Below, one piece after another: positions 37,501-44,960 of a DNA stretch of 64,000 bases (its first letter is position 1; each line of letters begins with the position of its first letter). Below the pieces are notes generated by a model. That model did no database searches. It was given only the letters and a program-made list of their open reading frames with translations, and was not told where the DNA came from. The translations under genes and the position numbers were made by a program. Source of the stretch: Gigantopelta aegis. Taxonomy: Eukaryota; Mollusca; Gastropoda; Neomphalida; Peltospiridae. The stretch covers positions 40,167,740-40,231,739 of the forward strand of contig NC_054712.1 of the NCBI RefSeq assembly GCF_016097555.1, written 5' to 3'.

Positions 37501-40500
37501 CACTAAGTGCTATAAGTAACTTTTTTCAGTTGGATTTTATGCTGCGTACGGTACAGGCCTATGCTTGAAACCTTAGAAAATAAGTGTCAAATTGTGATGC
37601 AGTACCTATGGTGAATAAACAAATTATTATTTAGCAATCTTACCATAATGACTTGCTCAATGACATGATGTAAACTCAAAATTTTAAAGTACAAACATTC
37701 TTCACTTCATCAATAAGGATGTAAATGTACACACATAAGTGTGCCAGTAGGCCTACAGACCACAGATACCGTATTTGACCGGAAATAAGCCCATGTCTTT
37801 GAATAAGCCCCCCTCCGTTTTGATAGCATTTAAGAAATTAGGCCCTCATTCGTAAATAAGCCCACCCCCAACTTCGCCACCTTATAAATAACATGAAATT
37901 GCAAGTTTGCTCAAAGTTCATTTAAAAGGTCATACCTCCTGCAGATAATTAAACACAAATGTACACAATATTTTACCACCAGTGAGATTTAGCAGTCTAA
38001 CAATAATAGTGTGTAACATTGTTTTCAATTTCATGCCTGCAGTATTTCTCTGAAGTATCCAAGCCCAAGTATGAACTAAAAACCAATGTCTATTTTTACC
38101 ACCACACTGGGTCCGCAGTTAATGCTAATTAAGCAAATACCTTATTCTGATTGGCTAAGAAAAATGACCGTAGATTGATAATTCTTTGTAGTGTAAGCTG
38201 GCTGCCTGTGTCAGAAACATGTGTATACGTTATTGAGTTTGTTGTTAATTGCTGTTGTTTCAAGTCTTCTCAGCATTAAATTTTGGATGTAAATAAACAG
38301 CACTGGCAAGTAATTGTAACATAGAAGGTGTGTTTCTGATAATTAGATACTAGTAAAAAAAACCCCACAATTTAATTAATAAACAATTATTATTTATTAA
38401 TAACAAATGGAACACTAATTAATAGATGAGCTACAGAACGTTTTTTGTTTTCTTCCTAGTTCATTTAAGTATAGTTATTTATTTTAATTATTATTAAAAA
38501 AAAATTCAACAAAACTGGCCCCTTGTCTGGGAATAAGCCCACCCCATGCTAAGCTCACAATGAGTTGTCTTGGCCCCCTGGGCTTATTTCCGGTCAAATA
38601 CGGTAGTAATTAATCTTAAAAATAATTATCAATACTAATTACATATATAAGTAATAAGGATCAATTAGTTCTTCTGTTTGTCAGTTACCTACTGGAGATT
38701 TTCTGATACTTACATCTTAATGGATCTTGGAAATGGAGGGAAATCCGAGATTTAATGGATAAACATAAATTTCTTCGATTTTAGATATTCATGCAGCATG
38801 CCCTGAATTGGGGTCCAAAGTCCATTCAAAGGGTCATAACTTCCTTTCAATGTAGTCCCCATGGTAATATAGTTTAGCCTGTTCTAAACAATATGAGATG
38901 TTGGCACAAAATGTTTTTGATAATTAGGCAATATTTCAAAAAATTAATCTTAAATATGTTGGATGCTGGACTATATTGTTAGAACATTCATCATGACATT
39001 TACAGTGTTGATGCATGTACATTTAATAATGAATGAATGTTTAACGACACCCCAGCATGAAACATACATCGGCTATTGGGTGTCAAATTATGGTAATGCA
39101 AACAAATAAAGTGATGATCAACATCAATGTAAAAATTCAAGATTTAAATAAAACCACAGTGTAAAGAACTATGCAAAAATACAAATATCACAGATAGATA
39201 CCGACTTTTACTCTAAATTTTAATTTGTGCTGTATTGGCCATTCTCAAAGAGAATGTTACACTCCTGCACCAGGTGAGGTTACAGCACGTGCAGGGGTAC
39301 ATTTAATAGTGCTTAAATACATGTGCAGTCTATACACAGCATAGAACAGCAGCAGGTAAACATATTTCAATTTGAAATTGCTGACTAATGAAAAACTTTC
39401 CACCTCCAATTTTTTTATATGTTGTAGATAACATGTTGGGCTATAATTTTAATCAAAGATCATCTCAAGGTCACATGTCCCACAAGGTCAATTTCAAGGT
39501 CAAAAGGTCATCAGCCCAAAAGTATTTGGATTTGGATTCCTTGCAATTCACCCTTTCCAATTATACCTCATTTGTCAAAATTGGACCATTGGTTGCTGAG
39601 TTATGCCAATTTAAAAAAGGGTGGCCACGCCCTTTTTTGACAAAAAAAAAAAGAGGGAAAAAAAAGGCAATAACTCGGAAACCGTTGGTCCAATTTTTTG
39701 CCACAATAACTATATACCAAATTTCATTGAAATTGGCGAGGGTAGGGTTTAAATTTCCTTTTTTTTTTTTTTTAGGTGATTTGACACGGAATGACACAAT
39801 AGACAACCCTTTTTTTAATATGTCCTTTTGAGGCAGAATAGCACATTCCATAGCTTTAGCAAATAACCCAATGGGTCTACTAAGAGGAACTGATCTTGCA
39901 TATGTGACAATTTCTTTCATCTGGCGAGTAAAACATTTCATCCGATCTATATAAAGATACAAGTAGGCACCATCTGGATCCCAGATTGGAAAGTTAACGT
40001 AGAGGGCTGTCTTGCAAACCATCATACTTTAGGCACATCATGTTCTACCACTGAGCAAGATCCTGAAAATACTATTTTTCCGAGCACTAACAAATTAGGC
40101 CCGCCTGCTATTTTAGAAATACACACTTTTTCCCCCCCCACACACAAAAAATCAATTGATCTGCACACTGGACATCAAAGGAAACGAGCCGCATTGTCTT
40201 TACGAAAAAGCAACTGACGAAAAACTTCAGTAGCTTACAACAGTTAACGTAGTGTAATGTTACAGTATTTTTTAACAGCCTCTATTTTAGCCACTTGTAT
40301 GTTTGATACACACAATACAAGTTATATTTTATTTGAGCAATGAAAACATTTTGATTTCATGGATTTGGCAATCTCAGACAGAAAAACTACTTATTAGATG
40401 CCAAATTTGTCACTTGATCAGAATGGTCATTCTGTCATTTTCCCCCACTAATTATTGTCTGGTATTTTTTCCTCAATTGCAGATTTAATTGGTTGAAACC

Positions 40501-43500
40501 GATGATTTTTACTTTCAGTCATTCTGTTTATTCAGCAATTCTTTATAAAATATTATAAACATATCTTTGGGGGGGGGGGGGGGGGGGGGGGAGAGAGAGA
40601 GAGAAGATATCACTGCTTATAAAAACAATGGAAGTGGTAGTGTTTATCATTAAAATCATTTACCTTGGTTGTCACTAATATATACACCGCCTTTACAAAA
40701 ACAAAACATTTTATCACCTGCCGGATATCAAAGCGATTGATTCATTTGATGAAGATGGAAATAAAATTAAAATATATTTTTATTTTATCCCACATTAGGG
40801 GATCACTTTAAAAATATTTTTTTATATATCTTGAAATCTTTAGTAAAAGAATAATATTAAAATTTTGATCGGTTCAGCAAAATTGAAACTGACCGAGAAT
40901 ATCAGGCCGACAACAACTTCGGTTCAATTAAAAGACGAGTCTAGTTGTATTTCGTATGAACGTTTTTGTACCAAATACTGAGAGGCAAAATAATTAGTAT
41001 GTCTTTCCACAAAGTCGACCAACACACAACGATGTATGGTAACCAAGCTTTCCTTTTTTTTTTTGAAGGGTGTGGTACCGTGCGGCCGCCCTCCTTTGAC
41101 TTTCACCCAGCGAGAACACTGGAATGCACTATGCAATAATCATAAACAGAGTACATGATGCTTCCACTCTTTAAAACGTTTTGAAAACAGATGATGCAAA
41201 ATTAGTTTTAAAGTTTGTTTGAAAATTACTAATGCATCTGGAGTTGGGTTTTTTAACTTAAACCCTGCACCACTTACGAAATATGAAGTGAAATTGTGTT
41301 AAAGATATCTTATACCCATTTTACATGAAACTGAAATGGGTGTTGAAACTACTTGTCGAAGACAGAGGACAAGATCAACCATTATCTTACCTTTTCAGTA
41401 ACAGCAGTGTCAGGTTCTGCCTCAGTCTCTGGGACATCAGGTTCAGTTGTTTCCGTCACTTCGTCCGTCTCAACCGTTGTTCCGTCATCCTCGCCCTCCA
41501 TTGGGTCCTCTGTAGCAGACACCAGCATGCCATTTCCTCTACCTGTAGCATACAGACATTCAATACTTAAAGTTTGATGTTTAATGACACCGCTTTGATT
41601 GATATATACTCTTCAAAAGAAGAAACGCAAAACCACATTGTCGTAACATTTGGAGAATTGATTTAATTATTGAACGGTGAGTCCGATAATTACCAAATGT
41701 TGCAGGAGTGTTCACAATTCACTCTAGTCCATTGTGAGTAAGTGATAGGACACACCACCAAGGTCAAGGTCATCTGGAGTCAATACCGGGTGTGGCCTCC
41801 GCGTATGTTGACAACTGCCTGGCACCGCCTGCCCATTGAAGCAACCAGAGTACGGATGACATCCCGGGGGATGGTGGCCCACTCGGCCTGCAAGGCTGCT
41901 GCCAGCTCGGGCAGGGTCTGGGGCTGTGGTTGTCGCTGTCGGAGGCGTCGGTCCAACTCGTCCCATAGATGCTCAATTGGGTTCAGATCCGGTGATATCG
42001 ATGGCCAAGGAAGGACATTAATGTTGTTGTTCTGTAGGAAAGCCGTTGTGAGACGTGCTGTGTGAGGCCTGGCGTTGTCATGTTGGAACACTGCGTTGGC
42101 GTTGGCCATAACTGGAACGATGTGTGGCCGGAGGATCTGGTCAATGTAGCCCTGTGCATTCAGGTTGCCCTGCACGTGGACCAGGTCAGTTTCTGCCAGT
42201 GTGGTGAGATGGCTGCCCACACCATGACACTACCCCCGCCAAATCTGTCCACTTCCTGCACGCAGTTTGCCGCATAACGTTCACCACGACGCCTATACAC
42301 GCGACATCTTCCATCATGACGTCGGAGCAGAAATCGGGACTCGTCACTGAACCACACCTGTCTCCATCGCAGTTGAGGCCATTGTCGATGAATCTGGCAC
42401 CACTGCAGTCGGAGTCGACGGTGTTGTGGTGTTAAGATGACACCTCGAACTGGACGTCTGGCACGAATTCCTACCTCACGTAGGCGGTTCCGTACGGTCT
42501 GGTCGGATATCCTGCGCAAACCTGGTATTGCTGCGGCTGTGGAGGTGGCAGTAGTCAATCGTTTCCCGAAGGTGGCGTACCCGGATGTAGCGGTCCTGCC
42601 CGGGGGTAGTGACCCGTGGTCGACCGGATCTAGGGAGGTCACGTGTTGATCCATGTTGCTGGTAACGGTCCCACAGTCTGGAGATGGTGCTTGGGGACAC
42701 ATGGAATGCCCTGGCAACGGCCGTTCTGGATTCGCCTGCGTCTAGTCGGCCGATGGCATTGTTTCTCTGCGGTTCACTGAGACGTGGCATGTCCTGGATT
42801 GTCAACTGTCGGCCAGATACAGAGGCCAGGCAAGCGAACACCCTGCACTTTTATACTGTCGGTGTTCATGTTGCACGTGCAGACAACGCACGTGCAGTGG
42901 TGACATGGTTTGCACGTGGCTGCGTTTTTGCGAATATTCACATTTTGGAACTTTATTGTACAGTAGCTGCGTTTTATCGAATGTAACCGTGGGAATGTGT
43001 TTGGGACATGCAATGACCTTATATTCACAAAGCATGAACCGGTAGGAAACATAAAATCGGAGTTATAACCCATTTGTACCCTTTTGCGTTTCTTTTTTTG
43101 AAGAGTATATTATACGCGGTTGTATGTTAAACAACCTCTGCAATTGCCCACAACAATCAGCAATGCTGTGGAATTTTAATTTTCCACAGCATTTTTTGTT
43201 TTGGACTATATTTAGGTGTTTTTTTCAGTGGCACCTTTTTTTTGCTGTGGACATTTTATTAAGGTTTCTGCCCAGGGTTCATACAATTAAAACATTTTCA
43301 TTTTCCAGGGCTTGAGCACCATTTTGGATTATTTTCCAGGACCTTTTTTTTTTTTTTTAAACCATTTTCCAGGAGTCTGAATACATTACTTGGAAAGGAT
43401 TTTCTTTGACGACGCCCCTGTAAAATGTTCATTCAGTGGTTCTTATGTCTCAAACATAAACTACATCTAATCTAGATATATCACATGGATGGTAAAGTTT

Positions 43501-44784
43501 TTGTCAATGGCAGCTTTTTTTTGCTGTGGACATTTCCTTAAGGTTTCTGCCAGAAGGTAAAATGGGTATGGCGTCATATGCTAAATTTATTTTTTAAAGT
43601 TGACCTTTTGACAAAATTAATGACATATCATTACTGTATTTTCTTAACCCTAAGCCATTTGTTTTCTGGGGGAGGCCCCTCACACCCTCTGTCGACAGCA
43701 GTTGCATTCAGTACGTGAACATTGTAAATATTCAATTACATAATGTCAGACTTTCCTGTCACAAGAAAATAGTCGTTTCTTTGGTGCTGGTTGACATCTT
43801 AAAAGTTTGAGCATGAATTTCCACCATACCCTTCTTTCAATGGTTAGGGTAGTTTTAGGTATAGGTTTAGTCTTTAGAACCTTTGACATAGAGGGTATGG
43901 GTCAAATTCTTTTCAAAGTTTGTTTGACAATAATCAAACTAAAGGTTTGTGGATTTAGGAAAATATTAGCCAGAATGTTCTGCTGGATGGTCATGATAGC
44001 TGTCTCAGCCAGAGATATCTCTGTAGTAAAAACACGGAATGGCTGCAAACCACACGGCAGGCAGATATTCCTGCCCCAATCCCAACAATAATCCTAGGTT
44101 TGACTTTACAATAATAATTTTCGAGTTCTCCAATAACTATTTCACACAGTAACACTACAGGAAGAAACCTGTTGGCACCCATAGACAATTATCAATGTAA
44201 AAGTATTGTGTCAAACCTAGGATTATTGTATTGGAGCAGGAATCTTTGCCTACTGTGTGGTAGGCAGCAATTCCATGTTTTTGCTATATAATTATCTCTG
44301 GGTGAGATAGTGATCATAATTGGCCAAATGTCCATCATGTGTATTTTTGACACAATAGCTGGTAACCACTTGCTTGTCCACAATTCAGCTTTTATTACAT
44401 AGATCTATAGCCAACTACCTGAGCTAAGCATACCATTACTAGTATGATGGTACATTTATTTTTGCAGACACAAAATTCCAAATTGCAATGGTTAGACTTA
44501 ATTTTGCAAGTTACACCATTTTGCAAGTTACATTTATTTTAAAACAAAACTGGATATTTAGTAAAAATAAAAATATTAGCAAAATATAAACTACAAGTTA
44601 AAATATTGCTGAGCACGTCGCATGCAACACTCAGTTACACTGCCACGTCGATCGTGTCGGTGTTAACAGACGATTCTAAACCTTAACCAGTTTTTAAAGA
44701 ATTCTTACCATGTCCACAGAGTAAAATCGTGGCAGGCATCACTAAAAGGAGTAAAAGAAGGAATTTGCCTAAAAAGTGAGTCAT
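22718..44784 (-). CDS. SSR1: Translocon-associated protein subunit alpha (SSR alpha), nine exons, 307 aa
   Basis: Coding exons on the minus strand: 44784-44709, 41542-41391, 35667-35574, 34989-34862, 33307-33176, 31911-31832, 25514-25436, 23925-23823 and 22797-22718. All introns are GT/AG and every phase closes (924 bases, 308 codons with stop). The product is a single-pass ER membrane protein that works with the Sec61 translocon and helps secretory and membrane proteins enter the ER. Visible parts: signal peptide (residues 1-25, [14 protein letters not shown] core); acidic lumenal segment (about 34-82, rich in E, D and T); lumenal domain with [20 protein letters not shown] and [14 protein letters not shown]; the signature [10 protein letters not shown]; transmembrane helix about 222-247; basic cytosolic tail with [15 protein letters not shown] and the final [16 protein letters not shown]. 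Two N-glycosylation sequons (N150-F-S and N205-E-T) match the vertebrate positions. Slightly longer than human (286 aa), mostly in the acidic segment. Introns are packed with mobile elements. Confidence 0.97.
23040..23290. repeat. Dispersed repeat R, copy 1
   Basis: Motifs ACAAGGATTCACTATGAAAA, GTCACAGTGACCTAG and GTCCTGCATGCAT recur, diverged, at 31180-31330 and in part within the 861-bp units (for example 28495-28591). Family unknown; it looks like a SINE or MITE body. Confidence 0.5.
23366..23738 (-). repeat. SINE, head type C
   Basis: Tail TTGTTTTGTTTAACACCACC at the left. On the minus strand the head is AATTCAATGATAGAACGCTC followed by GTTGCAGGATCGACC (tRNA A and B boxes). It ends 85 bases from the SSR1 exon 8 donor, inside intron 8. 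Confidence 0.75.
23823..23925 (-). CDS. SSR1: SSR1 exon 8 (residues 248-282)
   Basis: Acceptor ..CTTTTTCAG at 23926. Encodes the cytosolic [17 protein letters not shown] and [13 protein letters not shown] blocks. Donor ATCA|GTAAGT, phase 1. Confidence 0.95.
24321..24473 (+). CDS. 50-codon coding-like frame inside the MITE
   Basis: Begins [20 protein letters not shown] and goes on with [20 protein letters not shown]. Codon choice looks much more like an exon than the surrounding DNA, and a TGACGTCA motif lies 62 bases upstream at 24252-24259. The frame is cut at its 3' end by the nested palindromic element, which supplies the stop. I do not recognise the protein. It could be a captured host exon or a remnant of the autonomous parent. 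It may not be expressed. Confidence 0.35.
   Translation: MPIVIAVIVCEGSIKTVKDWFACNIKLDVTISDFYANFTDELGHNTVHPT
24457..24594. mobile_element. Palindromic foldback MITE, 138 bp, nested
   Basis: CAGTGCATCCAACTTAGTAA at the left pairs with TTACTAAATTGAATGCACTG at the right, and CCTGGTCCCAGGT with ACCTGGGACCAGG further in. TA flanks both ends (24455-24456 and 24595-24596). Inserted in the 737-bp MITE. Confidence 0.8.
25436..25514 (-). CDS. SSR1: SSR1 exon 7 (residues 221-247), transmembrane helix
   Basis: Acceptor ..TTTTTTTCCAG at 25515. Encodes [20 protein letters not shown] and MVTVLG, the membrane span. Donor TTAGGG|GTATGA, phase 0. A Tc1-like transposon ends 55 bases upstream of this acceptor. 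Confidence 0.95.
25570..27067 (-). mobile_element. Tc1-like DD34E DNA transposon, copy 1, complete (1498 bp)
   Basis: Terminal inverted repeats of about 27 bases (TACTCTTCAAAAGAAGAAAC.. at the left, TACTCTTCAAAAAAAGAAAC.. reversed at the right). TA target duplication at 25568-25569 and 27068-27069. Carries an unbroken transposase frame. Lies in SSR1 intron 6, transposase in the same direction as SSR1. Copy 2 at 41607-43107 is about 99 percent identical by eye. Confidence 0.95.
25743..26750 (-). CDS. Tc1-like transposase, intact frame, 335 aa
   Basis: Start chosen at ATG 26750 ([20 protein letters not shown]), which matches the N terminus of the related transposase at 48508; the frame is open 17 codons further upstream without an ATG. 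Residues 1-60 form a helix-turn-helix DNA-binding part ([18 protein letters not shown]), followed by GRPRVTT and a second winged part to about 113. Catalytic triad D149 (WFSDESRF), D237 (FQHDNARPH) and E272 ([10 protein letters not shown]); D237 and E272 are 34 residues apart (DD34E). Ends GGHTRY before TAG/TGA. Length is as usual for this group. GC content is much higher than the host DNA, as expected of a recent arrival. It could still be active. Confidence 0.93.
   Translation of the reverse strand: MPRLSEPQRNNAIGRLDAGESRTAVARAFHVSPSTISRLWDHYQQHGSTRDLPRSGRPRVTTPGQDRYIRVRHLRERLTTATSTAAAIPGLRRISDQTVRNRLREVGIRARRPVRGVILTPQHRRLRLQWCQIHRQWPQLRWRQVWFSDESRFLLRRHDGRCRVYRRRGERYAANCVQEVDRFGGGSVMVWAAISHTGRTDLVHVQGNLNAQGYIDQILRPHIVPVMANANAVFQHDNARPHTARLTTAFLQNNNINVLPWPSISPDLNPIEHIWDELDRRLRQRQPQPQTLPELAAALQAEWATIPRDVIRTLVASMGRRCQAVVTTRGGHTRY
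27068..27595. other. SSR1 intron 6 segment with an old relative of the 861-bp unit
   Basis: 27160-27300 (TTTCTATTGCAGACTACAGG, GATCGCAGTTTGCTGGTAGC) is a diverged copy of 28185-28310 in the tandem unit. Nothing else is recognisable. Confidence 0.5.
27596..27902 (-). repeat. tRNA-derived SINE, family A, with 16-base target duplication
   Basis: Flanked by GATATGTTACACAAAG (27580-27595) and GATATGTTGCACAAAG (27903-27918), one mismatch. Tail at left, tRNA-like head at right. Its right half (from 27731) became the start of the 861-bp tandem unit, so the insertion is older than the array. Confidence 0.93.
27731..31178. repeat. Tandem array, four copies of an 861-bp unit
   Basis: Copies begin at 27731, 28592, 29453 and 30314 with ATCTTTTATATACACTATC (copy 1 continues a complete SINE; copies 2-4 begin abruptly after GTCCTGTATGC). 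The last copy ends in ATCT at 31175-31178. Copies differ at only a few bases (for example TTCACGG or TTCAAGG; GAATATTC or GAGTATTC). Each holds half a SINE, its right target duplication and unique DNA. The 70- and 97-codon frames repeated in every copy have no coding character. Whole array lies in SSR1 intron 6. Confidence 0.97.
31180..31335. repeat. Dispersed repeat R, copy 2
   Basis: Shares ACAAGGATTTCCTATTACGA-like, ACAATGACCTAGTAATAGTA and TCCTGTATGCATCCGTATG motifs with 23040-23290. It directly follows the 861-bp array and continues the repeat whose left half ends each unit. Confidence 0.5.
31456..31617. repeat. 162-base pure-purine tract with a run of 46 G
   Basis: G46 (31456-31501), then (GGGA)n and (GA)n without a single pyrimidine to 31617. 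In SSR1 intron 6, with the pyrimidine-rich strand as the SSR1 sense strand. Polyglycine and polyproline frames here are artefacts of the repeat. Confidence 0.96.
31832..31911 (-). CDS. SSR1: SSR1 exon 6 (residues 195-221)
   Basis: Acceptor ..TTTTGAAG at 31912. Encodes [17 protein letters not shown] and the family signature [11 protein letters not shown]205 is in an N-E-T sequon. Donor GAAAC|GTGAGT, phase 2. Confidence 0.96.
32485..33105 (-). repeat. Old family B SINE split by about 350 bp of other DNA
   Basis: Left part (TTAAGGACCACAAAGATAAG, AGAGGAAACCCGCTACAG) ends near 32600; right part resumes near 32948 (TGCACTATTTAAAAGACAGG, TTACACCAGTTGTGAAGCAC). The insert between has no recognisable ends. 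Confidence 0.55.
33176..33307 (-). CDS. SSR1: SSR1 exon 5 (residues 151-194)
   Basis: Acceptor ..TTCTTTACAG at 33308. Encodes [20 protein letters not shown] and [16 protein letters not shown] of the lumenal domain. Donor TCT|GTGAGT, phase 0. The exon 4/5 join creates the sequon N150-F-S. Confidence 0.96.
33520..34197 (+). repeat. Dispersed repeat P, copy 1
   Basis: AGTTGACATACTGTACACTG, CAATTCATATTTCC, GTGGTTTTCTGC and ATCACAAAATATTGGGATAT are found in reverse orientation at 51181-51695. The right end (GTAGTCAGAAAG then TTAA) resembles a piggyBac-type terminus. In SSR1 intron 4. Confidence 0.6.
34434..34777. mobile_element. TTAA-type MITE, 344 bp
   Basis: Left end TTAA then AGGCATACTGTCACGGAT; right end, reversed, AGGCATATTGTCGCAGAT with GTAA as a mutated target copy. 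In SSR1 intron 4, 85 bases from the exon 4 donor. Confidence 0.8.
34862..34989 (-). CDS. SSR1: SSR1 exon 4 (residues 108-150)
   Basis: Acceptor ..TTTCTTTACAG at 34990. Encodes [20 protein letters not shown] and [20 protein letters not shown] plus QN, the most conserved lumenal block. Donor AAT|GTAAGG, phase 0. Confidence 0.97.
35040..35212 (+). repeat. Dispersed repeat Q, copy 1
   Basis: GGGTTAGGGTTAAGAAAAT, AATTAATTTTGTCAAAAGG and GGTATGGCATCATACCCATT recur reversed at 43555-43690. In SSR1 intron 3. Confidence 0.6.
35574..35667 (-). CDS. SSR1: SSR1 exon 3 (residues 77-108)
   Basis: Acceptor ..TTTTTTGGTAG at 35668. Encodes [20 protein letters not shown] and [11 protein letters not shown], the end of the acidic stretch and the start of the lumenal fold. 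Donor AAGAAGG|GTATGT, phase 1. Confidence 0.95.
36632..36946 (-). pseudogene. Fragment of an element-encoded protein with a KFMHPHGP motif
   Basis: Contains [20 protein letters not shown] and [21 protein letters not shown] recall this block (LYDGQWWIG.. then [18 protein letters not shown]) from proteins repeated many times in cnidarian, fish and mollusc genomes, so it probably belongs to the surrounding element. Only the C-terminal part remains, and it is not a working gene. Family name unknown to me. Confidence 0.6.
37024..37318 (-). repeat. tRNA-derived SINE, family A
   Basis: Tail TTTTGTTTAACGACACCACT at left, head reversed TTTACCACAGGGCTACCGC at right. Inserted in the long-armed element. 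Confidence 0.85.
37769..38603. mobile_element. MITE with ends CCGTATTTGACCGGAAATAA, 835 bp
   Basis: The 26-base end CCGTATTTGACCGGAAATAA + GCCC is repeated exactly in reverse at 38603. TA lies on both sides. A second inner pair of GAATAAGCCCACCCC-like motifs flanks each arm. Nested in the long-armed element. No coding frame. Confidence 0.88.
39029..39297 (-). repeat. SINE-like insertion, family E, with 11-base target duplication
   Basis: TACATTTAATA flanks it at 39018-39028 and 39298-39308. Left end AATGAATGTTTAACGACACC is a SINE tail; the right end (reversed: CCCTGCACGTGCTGTAACC) is its head, in which I cannot find clean A and B boxes. It splits the right arm of the long-armed element. Confidence 0.85.
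39803..41390 (-). other. Remainder of SSR1 intron 2
   Basis: A very old SINE relic spans about 39835-40065 (GGCAGAATAGCACATTCC, AATAACCCAATGGGTC). A G23 run with (GA)n follows at 40569-40604. No gene is visible. Confidence 0.5.
41391..41542 (-). CDS. SSR1: SSR1 exon 2 (residues 26-76), acidic lumenal segment
   Basis: Acceptor ..ATGCTACAG at 41543. Encodes [20 protein letters not shown] then a T/E/D/P-rich run ending TAVTEK. Low conservation is normal for this part. Donor AAAAG|GTAAGA, phase 0. A Tc1-like transposon ends 64 bases upstream of the acceptor. Confidence 0.94.
41607..43107 (-). mobile_element. Tc1-like DD34E DNA transposon, copy 2 (1501 bp)
   Basis: Same ends as copy 1, TA duplication at 41605-41606 and 43108-43109. 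Three bases longer than copy 1, fully accounted for by three single-base insertions. Lies in SSR1 intron 1, transposase in the SSR1 direction. Left neighbour is a small SINE tail relic (41566-41604). Confidence 0.95.
41780..42790 (-). pseudogene. Tc1-like transposase, frame broken by three 1-base insertions
   Basis: Compared with the intact copy at 25743-26750 there is one extra T near 42564 (in the DNA-binding part) and an extra T near 42191 and extra G near 42203 (between the first and second catalytic aspartates). All three lengthen a short homopolymer. The remaining sequence, including the D, D and E motifs, is otherwise nearly identical. Confidence 0.92.
43110..43560. repeat. Short direct repeats and CAGGG-type motif in SSR1 intron 1
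   Basis: CTTTTTTTTGCTGTGGACAT followed by TAAGGTTTCTGCC occurs at about 43232-43270 and again at 43514-43552. Between them starts CAGGGTTCATACAATTAAAA with repeated TTTTCCAGG motifs, which resembles the end of a hAT-type element, but no second end is visible. Confidence 0.45.
43555..43690 (-). repeat. Dispersed repeat Q, copy 2
   Basis: Reverse complement of 35040-35212 (AAAATGGGTATGGCGTCATA, CCTTTTGACAAAATTAAT, TTTTCTTAACCCTAA). Confidence 0.6.
43975..44340. repeat. Foldback repeat with arms of about 125 bp
   Basis: Left arm 43975-44105 (GCTGTCTCAGCCAGAGATAT, CCAACAATAATCCTAGGTTT) is the reverse complement of 44212-44335 (AAACCTAGGATTATTGTATT, ATTATCTCTGGGTGAGATAG) at roughly 80 percent. 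Spacer about 106 bases. In SSR1 intron 1. Confidence 0.75.
44709..44784 (-). CDS. SSR1: SSR1 exon 1 (residues 1-26), signal peptide
   Basis: ATG at 44784-44782. Encodes [20 protein letters not shown] and LLCGHG, a classical signal peptide. Donor ACATG|GTAAGA, phase 1. Confidence 0.95.
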
Positions 44785-44960
44785 TGTGAAATTTGAAATA
44801 GAATTTAACAATCACAGATGCAAGCTGATTTTAATCGTTAACACCAGTAAAGAAAACAACAATATGGCCTCAAACCGGAAATCAACCAAATTTTGTTAAC
44901 ACTTTTGTCATTAGCTGATGTGTAACAACATCATCCAATGAAAAATGTCAAAACAAGATC
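44785..44960 (-). promoter_or_regulatory. SSR1 promoter region
   Basis: An ETS-type core CCGGAAAT lies at 44875-44882 and an inverted CCAAT motif (ATCCAATGA) near 44934. No TATA box. Position, 90-150 bases upstream of the start codon, fits a broad housekeeping promoter. Confidence 0.35.

Larger units (their letters stand above)
35870..39797. mobile_element. DNA element of 3.9 kb with terminal inverted repeats of over 500 bp, three insertions
   Basis: The left arm (35870 to about 36445, GGTCATTCCATGTCAGATCA..) is the reverse complement of the right arm (about 38960-39797, ..TGATTTGACACGGAATGAC), interrupted there by a family E SINE. A 5-base AATAG flanks both sides (35865-35869, 39798-39802). 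The arms share long blocks such as GTTGCTGAGTTATG/CATAACTCAGCAAC. Inside lie an element-derived reading frame (36632-36946), a family A SINE and an 835-bp MITE. It fills most of SSR1 intron 2. Superfamily not determined. The element is clearly inactive. Confidence 0.85.

Noticed and set aside
39388-40025. Frames of 147 and 154 codons on opposite strands
   Set aside because: They lie in the right arm of the long-armed element and an old SINE; the same arm on the other side has no such frame.
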